From Clostridia bacterium (GTDB taxonomy: Bacteria > Bacillota > Clostridia > Oscillospirales > Acutalibacteraceae), in NCBI GenBank assembly GCA_017517135.1, contig JAFXAK010000007.1:1-64000 (forward strand): a DNA stretch of 64,000 nt, written 5' to 3'. The notes below the pieces were generated by a model. That model saw nothing but the letters and a program-made list of their open reading frames with translations, was not told the DNA's origin and ran no database searches. Shown piece after piece: positions 38,800 through 45,776 of the stretch; position 1 is the stretch's first letter; the number at the start of each line of letters is the position of its first letter. The position numbers and the translations under genes are program-made.

Positions 38800-38829
38800 T
38801 TGACAAGCCCTCTGAAGAAAGTGTATTAT
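38800..38829 (+). promoter_or_regulatory. Promoter 4 of the ABC importer locus
   Basis: TTGACA (38800-38805) and TATTAT (38824-38829) are 18 bp apart with AGTG before the -10. It drives the permease-ATPase pair. Confidence 0.78.
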
Positions 38830-38886
38830 ATCACATATGCCTTTTTATATACTAAAATATATAAATATAGAATAAGGAGTAAAAAG

Positions 38887-39807
38887 ATGCTTTCATTTCT
38901 TCAATCTTTACCCTCACCCATAGCCCAGGGTATGATATGGGGTATTATGGCTATAGGTGTTTATATAACCTATAAGGTACTCGATGTTGCTGACCTTACC
39001 GTAGACGGTACTCTTGCAACGGGCGGTGCAGTTTTAGTTGTTCTCACAACAGCAGGTGTCAATATTTATATTGCTATGATCGTGGCATTCCTTGCGGGCT
39101 GTCTTGCAGGCTTTGTAACCGGACTCCTTCACACAAGATTCGGTATACCTGCCATTCTTGCGGGTATTCTCACACAGCTTGCCTTGTATTCTCTGAATCT
39201 TCGCATAATGAGTGCGAGAGCTAATGTGCCTATCAACTGGAGAATGTATGACCTTATCGTTTCCTCAAGAACCGATGTTCTTCCCAAAACAATATTGATA
39301 TGTGCAATCTTTATTGTTGCTATTATCGGTATTCTTTACTGGTTCTTCGGAACAGAGCTTGGTCATTCCGTCCGCGCAACAGGCTGTAATCAGGCAATGG
39401 CAAGAGCAAACGGTATCAACACAGATTCAAGAAAGATAATCGGTCTTATTATTTCCAACGGTATTGTTGCTCTCTCGGGCGGTCTTCTTGCTCAGTTCTC
39501 GGGAGCGGCAGATGTAAATATGGGCAGAGGCGCTATAGTTATCGGTCTTGCCGCTGTTATCATAAGCGAGGTTGTTTTCGGTAAGATATTCAAGAATTTT
39601 GCTTTAAGACTTCTCGGTGTTGTTTTCGGCGGAATTATCTACTATATTGTTATTTCAATTGTTCTTAAGTTAGGACTTAACGCAAACGACTTGAAGCTTC
39701 TTTCCGCTTGTGTTGTGGCACTCTTCCTCGGGCTTCCCTATTGGAAATCAAAGCTCAGTCACAAAAAAGCAAAGAAAGAAAAGAAGGGGGAGAAAGTTAA
39801 TGCTTGA
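38887..39807 (+). CDS. ABC importer permease (BPD_transp_2 type)
   Basis: This 306-residue permease has eight to nine hydrophobic spans and resembles branched-chain or TrpY-like permeases (AIGVYITYKVLDVADLTVDG, GCNQAMARANGINTDSRKIIGL as the cytoplasmic coupling loop). It starts at MLSFLQSL with AAGGAG; the longer upstream frame runs through the promoter and is rejected. It overlaps the ATPase gene by 8 bp. It would form the channel for the ligand delivered by the three lipoproteins. Confidence 0.9.
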   Translation: MLSFLQSLPSPIAQGMIWGIMAIGVYITYKVLDVADLTVDGTLATGGAVLVVLTTAGVNIYIAMIVAFLAGCLAGFVTGLLHTRFGIPAILAGILTQLALYSLNLRIMSARANVPINWRMYDLIVSSRTDVLPKTILICAIFIVAIIGILYWFFGTELGHSVRATGCNQAMARANGINTDSRKIIGLIISNGIVALSGGLLAQFSGAADVNMGRGAIVIGLAAVIISEVVFGKIFKNFALRLLGVVFGGIIYYIVISIVLKLGLNANDLKLLSACVVALFLGLPYWKSKLSHKKAKKEKKGEKVNA

Positions 39808-40594
39808 AATCAAAGGAGTTTATAAAACCTTCAATCCCGGCACAATCAATGAGAAAAAGGCATTGAACGGTATAGACCTCACTCTTAATGACGGTGATTT
39901 TGTTACGGTTATCGGCGGTAACGGTGCAGGTAAATCCACTCTTCTCAATATGGTAACGGGCGTATATCCCGTTGACTGCGGTTCTATTAAGATTGACGGT
40001 ATTGATATCACAAATCTTCCCGAATACAAGCGTGCAAAGTATTTCGGCAGAGTTTTCCAGGATCCTATGACAGGGACTGCCGCAGATATGCAGATAGACG
40101 AAAACCTTGCTCTTGCTGCAAGAAGAGGCAAAATGAGAACTCTTCGCAACGGAGTTTCAAAGAAGGAAAGAGAAGAATTCAAGGAGCTTCTCAAGAAGCT
40201 TGATTTAGGTCTTGAAAACAGACTTACTTCAAAGGTAGGTCTTCTTTCGGGCGGTCAGCGACAGGCTATAACTCTGCTTATGGCAACAATGCAGAATCCG
40301 AAGCTTTTGCTTCTTGACGAGCACACCGCAGCACTTGATCCTCAGACAGCGGCTAAGGTATTAAGCCTTACAGACGAGCTTATCTCTGCAGGAAATATTA
40401 CCACACTTATGATAACACATAATATGAAGGATGCTATCAGACTCGGCAACCGTCTTATTATGATGTATGACGGAAAGATAATCTACGATATTTCAGGTGA
40501 AGATAAGAAAAATCTTCATGTTTCCGATTTGCTTGAGCTTTTCGCAAAGGCAAGCAACGGCGAATTTGCAAACGACAGAATGATGTTGGCATAA
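39800..40594 (+). CDS. ABC importer ATP-binding protein
   Basis: This 264-residue ATPase energises the importer. It has Walker A GGNGAGKST, Q-loop VFQDPMTG, signature LLSGGQRQA, Walker B LLLLDEHTAALDP and switch histidine MITHNM. The Walker B has H after DE (DEHTAALD), seen in this transporter subfamily. The start MLEIKGVYKTF has GGGGGAG. It is coupled to the permease by overlap and ends the transcript at a strong terminator. Confidence 0.92.
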   Translation: MLEIKGVYKTFNPGTINEKKALNGIDLTLNDGDFVTVIGGNGAGKSTLLNMVTGVYPVDCGSIKIDGIDITNLPEYKRAKYFGRVFQDPMTGTAADMQIDENLALAARRGKMRTLRNGVSKKEREEFKELLKKLDLGLENRLTSKVGLLSGGQRQAITLLMATMQNPKLLLLDEHTAALDPQTAAKVLSLTDELISAGNITTLMITHNMKDAIRLGNRLIMMYDGKIIYDISGEDKKNLHVSDLLELFAKASNGEFANDRMMLA

Positions 40595-40604
40595 TTAAAA
40601 AGGC

Positions 40605-40636
40605 TTGGGGATGTAATTTTTTACATCCCCAATTTT
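40605..40636 (+). terminator. Terminator of the ABC importer locus
   Basis: A perfect 12-bp stem (TTGGGGATGTAA / TTACATCCCCAA, TTTT loop) is followed by TTTT. Confidence 0.9.
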
Positions 40637-40655
40637 AACAAGGGAGGATTTTTTT

Positions 40656-41987
40656 ATGTTGTATTTTTATCCCGAGGATTTTGGTGCTGTTGCAGACGGT
40701 AAGCATAATGACTGTGCAGCAATACAAGCAGCCATTGATGCGGCAGAGAAAAACGGCGGCGGTACGGTTGTGCTCACAAGCGGCAAAACATATTTTTCGG
40801 ATTCAATAAGAATGAAGAAAAATGTTGAACTGCATCTGCAAAAGGGATCAAGACTTAAAGCAACGGATGATATAAACGGATATATCCGTCCGTGCAATAT
40901 GATAAATGATCCGAAAACTGCACTTATAGGCAACCCCGTTACGGGTAAGCCGTCCTTTGTGTTTATTTACGGATACGAGGCAGACTCCTGTACAATTTCG
41001 GGTGAGGGCACCATTGATGCCAACGGACACGCCTTTGTTGAACGCAAGGACAGATATTATGTAACAGGTAATTTCTATCCGCGTCCCACCGTAATTTATA
41101 TTGAAAAAAGCAACAATATCACCTTTAAGGATTTTACGGTTGTTGATGCTCCGTTCTGGACGCTTCATCCTGCAGGCTGTGACGATGTGCTTATTTCAAA
41201 AATAAGAATATTAAATGACCTTGATGTTGCAAACTCTGACGGTATTGATCCCGACCATTGCTCGAATGTAAGAATTCTCGGCTGTCATATTGAATGTGCA
41301 GACGATTGTATCTGTCTTAAAGCATCAAAGGGCAATGCCGAATACGGGCCTTGTGAAAATATAATTATTGCAGACTGTACTCTGATTTCAACCTCTGCCG
41401 CAATAAAAATAGGCACAGAGGGAGTAGGGAACTTCCGTAATGTTATTGTTGACAACTGTATTATTTCAAGAAGCAACCGCGGACTTTCAATTCAGATCCG
41501 TGACGGCGGAAATGTTGAAAATGTGTCATATTCAAACTGTATCATAGAAACCCGCCGTTTCTGTCCCGATTGGTGGGGAACAGCCGAGCCTATAGTTATA
41601 ACCTGCTTTAACCGTGACGAGAACACAAAGGCAGGTAAAATCAAAAATATCCGTTTCAGGAATATAAGCTGCAAGGGTGAAAACGGTGTTCTTATTCACT
41701 CAACAAAGGAAAATATGATTGAAAATGTTTCCTTTGAAAATGTTTGGGTGACAATGTCAAAAACATCCAAATGGGATTGCGGACTGTACGATCTTCGTCC
41801 CTGTCTTGACTACGGTGTTGAAAAAATCAAAAACTCAGGCTTCTTCATCCGCAATGCCGAAAATGTGCTGATTGAAAAGTCAAGGGTTGAATGGGGCAAT
41901 GTCTGCGACGAATACAACAAAGCCATTGATGCTGAAAACGCCCCCGGACTTGAAATCATAAGATTTACGGGAAAAGATGCTCACTAA
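40656..41987 (+). CDS. GH28-type right-handed beta-helix hydrolase
   Basis: This 443-residue pectinase-like protein has the N-terminal pectate-lyase/GH28 start (DFGAVADGKHNDCAAIQAAI) and parallel beta-helix repeats. GH28 active-site pieces NSDGIDPDHC and CADDCICLKA supply the usual three aspartates. The expected GHG and RIK segments are replaced (TSAAIKIGTEGVG, LSIQIRDGG), so substrate or activity may be atypical. No signal peptide is seen, suggesting action on imported oligosaccharides. AGGGAGG precedes the ATG. It is followed closely by the restriction-modification island. Confidence 0.85.
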   Translation: MLYFYPEDFGAVADGKHNDCAAIQAAIDAAEKNGGGTVVLTSGKTYFSDSIRMKKNVELHLQKGSRLKATDDINGYIRPCNMINDPKTALIGNPVTGKPSFVFIYGYEADSCTISGEGTIDANGHAFVERKDRYYVTGNFYPRPTVIYIEKSNNITFKDFTVVDAPFWTLHPAGCDDVLISKIRILNDLDVANSDGIDPDHCSNVRILGCHIECADDCICLKASKGNAEYGPCENIIIADCTLISTSAAIKIGTEGVGNFRNVIVDNCIISRSNRGLSIQIRDGGNVENVSYSNCIIETRRFCPDWWGTAEPIVITCFNRDENTKAGKIKNIRFRNISCKGENGVLIHSTKENMIENVSFENVWVTMSKTSKWDCGLYDLRPCLDYGVEKIKNSGFFIRNAENVLIEKSRVEWGNVCDEYNKAIDAENAPGLEIIRFTGKDAH

Positions 41988-42061
41988 TAAAACTATACAA
42001 GGGAGACACTTTGAATTACGAAAGATGTCTTCCTTGAATTTTTATTGCTTTAAAATTGATA

Positions 42062-42090
42062 TTGCTTTTATTCCAATTTTGGAATATAAT
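42062..42090 (+). promoter_or_regulatory. Promoter of the GATC restriction-modification operon
   Basis: TTGCTT (42062-42067) is 17 bp from TATAAT (42085-42090), 24 bp upstream of the methylase start. The spacer contains a palindrome. Confidence 0.65.
42070..42085. promoter_or_regulatory. Palindromic operator candidate in the methylase promoter
   Basis: A perfect palindrome ATTCCAA-TT-TTGGAAT (42070-42085) occupies the space between -35 and -10. This position would let a bound protein block RNA polymerase. The methylase itself has an N-terminal helix-turn-helix domain, making it the obvious candidate repressor. Confidence 0.6.
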
Positions 42091-42114
42091 CATACTATAG
42101 GAGCGTGGTTCAAA

Positions 42115-43188
42115 ATGTTAGCATATATGACAGCGAGTGAAGCAGCAAAAAAATGGAATATATCGCACAGAAGAGTTCTGACTTTATGCAAAGAAAAGCG
42201 TATAAATGATGTTGCAACTCTCGGTAATATGTGGATTATTCCCATTGATGCAAAAAAACCTGAAGATGCGCGTAGTCTTAGATATAATCAGTCAAATGCA
42301 AAGAATGCCAAACCATTTTTGAAATGGGCAGGCGGTAAAGGTCAGCTTCTAAAGGAAATTGAGTGTTATTATCCTTTTGATGATTGTAAAATTACGAAAT
42401 ATGCTGAACCGTTTGTTGGCGGTGGTGCGGTGTTGTTTGATATTCTGAGTAAATATGATTTGAAACAGATTTATATCAGCGATATCAACGCAGAACTTAT
42501 CAATTCTTATTGTGTTGTTCGTGATAATATAGATGATTTAATTAAAATACTTTATACAATGCAAAATGAATTTATTCCGTTAGATACTGATAGCCGAAAG
42601 ATTTATTATAATGAAAAGCGTGAGCGATTCAATGATTTAAAAGTCAATGGAAATGAGAAAATAAATATCGAAAAAGCCGCATTGATGATATTCTTGAATA
42701 AGACATGTTTTAACGGTCTGTTCAGAGTTAACAAGAAAGGTTTGTTTAATGTGCCTATGGGCTCGTATAAGAACCCTATGATATGTGATGAAGCAAACCT
42801 TCGGGCGGTATCAGAAAAACTGAAAAATGTCACAATCGTATGCGGTGATTACAGAGAATCTGCTGACTTTATTGATGAATATACATTTGTTTATTTTGAT
42901 CCGCCTTACAGACCGCTTACTGATACTTCAAGTTTTACTGCTTACACCGAAAACTTATTTAACGATAATGAACAGATTGAACTTGCAAAATTTGTCGACG
43001 AAATGCACAGAAAAGGCGCTAAAATTGTAATCAGTAATTCAGATCCTAAAAACTCAAATACAGAAGATGATTTCTTTGATAATATCTACTCAGCTCATAA
43101 TATCAAAAGAGTTGAAGCAACAAGAATGATTAACAGTAATAGTGAAGCAAGAGGAAAGATAAAAGAACTTCTTATTTCTAATTTTTAA
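42115..43188 (+). CDS. Dam-type GATC adenine methylase with N-terminal HTH
   Basis: This 357-residue alpha-class N6-adenine methyltransferase is the DpnM-like protector. Motif I is FLKWAGGKGQLL (about residue 64), FVGGGAVLFDIL follows, and the catalytic motif IV is FDPPYRPL (about 262). An extra N-terminal 55 residues form an excisionase-like helix-turn-helix (MTASEAAKKWNISHRRVL, with LGNMWIIP as the wing), which ordinary Dam proteins lack. AGGAG 11 bases before the ATG supports the start at 42115 rather than the longer frame. It is followed 13 bp later by the endonuclease. Local AT content is higher than in neighbours. Confidence 0.9.
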   Translation: MLAYMTASEAAKKWNISHRRVLTLCKEKRINDVATLGNMWIIPIDAKKPEDARSLRYNQSNAKNAKPFLKWAGGKGQLLKEIECYYPFDDCKITKYAEPFVGGGAVLFDILSKYDLKQIYISDINAELINSYCVVRDNIDDLIKILYTMQNEFIPLDTDSRKIYYNEKRERFNDLKVNGNEKINIEKAALMIFLNKTCFNGLFRVNKKGLFNVPMGSYKNPMICDEANLRAVSEKLKNVTIVCGDYRESADFIDEYTFVYFDPPYRPLTDTSSFTAYTENLFNDNEQIELAKFVDEMHRKGAKIVISNSDPKNSNTEDDFFDNIYSAHNIKRVEATRMINSNSEARGKIKELLISNF

Positions 43189-43201
43189 GGAGAGAAATAG
43201 T

Positions 43202-44149
43202 ATGCATATAGAAAAAAGAATAGAAAACATTGCAGAATCTTTTGAAAATACTTTGATAGAGACAAACCGAGGGTTCAATTACTATGTCGACTGGAGCAAT
43301 ATTGATGGCTACAAGGATTATGATATAGAAATACATGCAATGGATGTGTTAATAGGAAAGAACGATGATGAATTTTATGAAACATTTAAAACTTTGATTT
43401 CTAAATTACCTACTGTTATAGAGATTTTTCCTCAATTGTTTGCTTTATCAAAAACAGAACAGAATAAAGTTAGAAAAAATAGCGAGCTGAAGATTATTGG
43501 AAACACAATTGATGGTGATGATTTCCAAATATATTCTTTCAATCCTAAAAAATTACCGTCACCACTTACAGAGGAAACTATACAGAAATATTATAATTTT
43601 TTCGAACAGATGGGACTGAAAAATTTATATCAGAATCTTATTGAAAAAAGCACACAAGATTATATTGTGGGAATTTTGGTAGGTAGTGATTCAAACGGAA
43701 GGAAAAACCGTGGTGGTAAAGCGTTTGAACTTGCTTGCGAACCAATCATAAGAAGCGTATGCCAGAAATATAGTGTGGAAGTTATAACTCAAAAGAAATT
43801 TGAGGTATTGAAAAAGTATGGTTTTAATGTAAGTGATGATATAGCAAAAAGAAAAGCAGATTTTATTTTGTTGGATAGAAATACAAAGAAATGTATGAAT
43901 ATAGAGGTTAACTTTTTTAATGGTGGTGGCTCAAAGCCGGAAGAAATTATAGATTCGTACATAAACAGACAAGCAGACCTTGCTGCTAATAGTATAGATT
44001 TTGTTTTAATTACAGACGGTAATTGCTGGAAAGGTACAACTAATCAACTTCAGAAAGGATTTAGACATCTTCGGTATTTGATGAATTTTAATTTGGCAAA
44101 AGCAAGTATATTAGAGGAAATAATTAGTAAAAAGTTTGGTGAAAATTAA
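43202..44149 (+). CDS. DpnII-family type II restriction endonuclease (GATC)
   Basis: This 315-residue nuclease is predicted to cut unmethylated GATC. The DpnII/MboI family hallmarks are in the C-terminal half: GRKNRGGKAFE, then AKRKADFILLD and NIEVNFFNGGGSKPEEIIDSY, which supplies the PD-(D/E)xK-like acidic residues with the family's unusual N after E-V. AAGGAGAG precedes the ATG. It lies between two methylases, as in DpnII-type operons, although the order here is methylase, nuclease, methylase. AT-rich codon use indicates horizontal acquisition. Confidence 0.9.
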   Translation: MHIEKRIENIAESFENTLIETNRGFNYYVDWSNIDGYKDYDIEIHAMDVLIGKNDDEFYETFKTLISKLPTVIEIFPQLFALSKTEQNKVRKNSELKIIGNTIDGDDFQIYSFNPKKLPSPLTEETIQKYYNFFEQMGLKNLYQNLIEKSTQDYIVGILVGSDSNGRKNRGGKAFELACEPIIRSVCQKYSVEVITQKKFEVLKKYGFNVSDDIAKRKADFILLDRNTKKCMNIEVNFFNGGGSKPEEIIDSYINRQADLAANSIDFVLITDGNCWKGTTNQLQKGFRHLRYLMNFNLAKASILEEIISKKFGEN

Positions 44150-44150
44150 A

Positions 44151-44900
44151 ATGGCAAAAAAAATAACCAAATGGCAACCTGATGATTTTGAACTTGAGAT
44201 GACAACTCATTGGACCTTTCCGAAAAGAGGAGATTGGGCAACCCACGATGCAAAGTGGCGAGGAAATTGGTCTCCGTATATACCACGAAATATAATGCTT
44301 CGTTATTCTCAGGAAAACGATTTGGTTCTTGATCAGTTTGCAGGTGGTGGCACCACTCTTGTTGAAGCTAAGCTGCTTAACAGAAACATTATAGGTGTTG
44401 ATGTAAATGATGTTGCTCTTGCCCGTTGTAAAGAAAAAACAGATTTTGAGCACGAAGGTGCAAACGGCAAGATTTATTTACATAAAGGAGATGCCCGCAA
44501 TCTTGATTTTATTCCGGATGGAAGTATTGATTTGATATGTACTCATCCACCTTATGCCGATATTATTCAGTATAGCGAGGATATACCTGAAGATTTATCT
44601 TTGCTGAAAGTAAAAGATTTTCTTGAGGAAATGAAAAAGGTAGCTGCAGAGAGCTACCGTGTTCTGAAAAAAGATAAATATTGTGCTGTTCTTATGGGTG
44701 ACACTCGTCAAAAAGGGCATATGATACCTATGTCTTTTGAAGTTATGCGAATTTTTGAAGACGCAGGATTTAAATTAAAAGAACTTATTATCAAAGAGCA
44801 ACATAATTGCAAGGCTACAGGATATTGGAAAACAAATAGTGTGAAATACAACTTTTTATTAATTGCACACGAGTATTTGTTTGTTTTTAAAAAACATTAA
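44151..44900 (+). CDS. Second DNA methyltransferase of the island (THPPY type)
   Basis: This 249-residue SAM methyltransferase has motif I FAGGGTTLVEAKLL (about residues 64-77), NIIGVDVND, and the catalytic THPPYAD (about 130) where N4/N6 methylases have (D/N/S)PPY. It starts with a conserved WTFPKRGDWATH segment and the SPYIPRN motif seen in a family of small standalone DNA methylases. It is not obviously DpnA, which has a different motif order. It may methylate GATC on single strands or a separate site. The start ATG is one base after the nuclease stop, with GGTGA within the nuclease gene. Confidence 0.82.
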   Translation: MAKKITKWQPDDFELEMTTHWTFPKRGDWATHDAKWRGNWSPYIPRNIMLRYSQENDLVLDQFAGGGTTLVEAKLLNRNIIGVDVNDVALARCKEKTDFEHEGANGKIYLHKGDARNLDFIPDGSIDLICTHPPYADIIQYSEDIPEDLSLLKVKDFLEEMKKVAAESYRVLKKDKYCAVLMGDTRQKGHMIPMSFEVMRIFEDAGFKLKELIIKEQHNCKATGYWKTNSVKYNFLLIAHEYLFVFKKH

Positions 44901-44968
44901 CAGCATATTTACCCGCTATCGGCTTTACTAAGGTATTTGTGAAAGCTTATGGCGGGTTATTCTGTTAA

Positions 44969-45002
44969 TAAAAATACGGCATAACTGAAAGTTACACCGT
45001 AT
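44969..45002 (-). terminator. Terminator of the small membrane-anchored protein gene
   Basis: On the minus strand, ATACGGTGTAACT-TTC-AGTTATGCCGTAT is followed by TTTTATT. A second, bulged inverted repeat at 44910-44957 (ACCCGC / GCGGGT) may terminate the restriction-modification operon. Confidence 0.7.
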
Positions 45003-45047
45003 AAAATCAATATTCGGGTTCGGAAATGAAAGTATAAGTTTTTTAAT

Positions 45048-45596
45048 TTACTTTACAGTTATCTCCGCATTTTCAAAATCAGAGATATAAAAGCCGGGCA
45101 TATCTGTGAAGGGTTCGTATTTGAAGAAGGAGAATTTTTGTGTAAGTCCTCTTGTGCCGAAGCCGCTGTTTTGAACAATGCTTTTTATATATTCAATGCC
45201 TTGACTGCTTTCAACATAAAGAATCAATGTAAAATCGTCTTTTTGTGTGTTGGAAAAGCTTAAGGCCTCGTCAAGATAAAGTTTATATGTCCCGTTTCTT
45301 CTGAAATCGGCAGGGGCTTTGAGGGCAAAGCCTTCAGCTTCATAGGAATACGGTGAAAATTTATAGGAGGCAACACTCATATTGTATGTTACCTTGTACC
45401 AATTTTCACTGTCGGTAGGCTTCAATGTGTCATTGGCTTGAGCCTTTTCTATTGTGATACTGTTGAGTGTAAACTCAGGCTCTGAGTTAAAGGTCAGCGC
45501 AAAGGTTACGAGAATTGATATTACAAGGGATACAGTTCCTATAATTGTTATAATGCTTAATATGTTAAAAAACGAAAGATGTATTTTGTTTTTCAA
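45048..45596 (-). CDS. Membrane-anchored protein, unknown function
   Basis: This 182-residue protein has one N-terminal transmembrane helix (ILSIITIIGTVSLVISILVTF) and an extracellular beta-rich domain with no cysteines. An in-frame GTG at 45605 touches the AAAGGAG ribosome site. The TTG at 45596, eight bases after that site, is therefore the likely start. It is monocistronic and unrelated in sequence to neighbours. I do not recognise the family. Confidence 0.65.
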   Translation of the reverse strand: MKNKIHLSFFNILSIITIIGTVSLVISILVTFALTFNSEPEFTLNSITIEKAQANDTLKPTDSENWYKVTYNMSVASYKFSPYSYEAEGFALKAPADFRRNGTYKLYLDEALSFSNTQKDDFTLILYVESSQGIEYIKSIVQNSGFGTRGLTQKFSFFKYEPFTDMPGFYISDFENAEITVK

Positions 45597-45776
45597 AATT
45601 ATCACTCCTTTGGATTCAATTATATTTTTTATATAAAAAAAGTCAAGGAAAATAAAAATATCTTAAAAATTCTATTGATTTGCGTAAAATATTTACATAT
45701 AATTGTCCGTGAAAAACGATATTTTTGTTTTTCTCAGGCAATAAAATATTGTAACCTACAAAAGCGGGGTGAAAGA

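Noticed and set aside
38704-38880. T-box or other riboswitch upstream of the ABC permease
   Set aside because: There is no T-box sequence or other known riboswitch motif, only a terminator of the previous gene and a short promoter.
41977-42114. Longer N-terminus for the Dam methylase
   Set aside because: This stretch contains the promoter and palindrome and overlaps the GH28 stop. AGGAG precedes the ATG at 42115.
45579-45776. Longer N-terminus for the ABC exporter
   Set aside because: It would run through AT-rich intergenic DNA and overlap the divergent gene's ribosome site. GGGGTG precedes the ATG at 45777.
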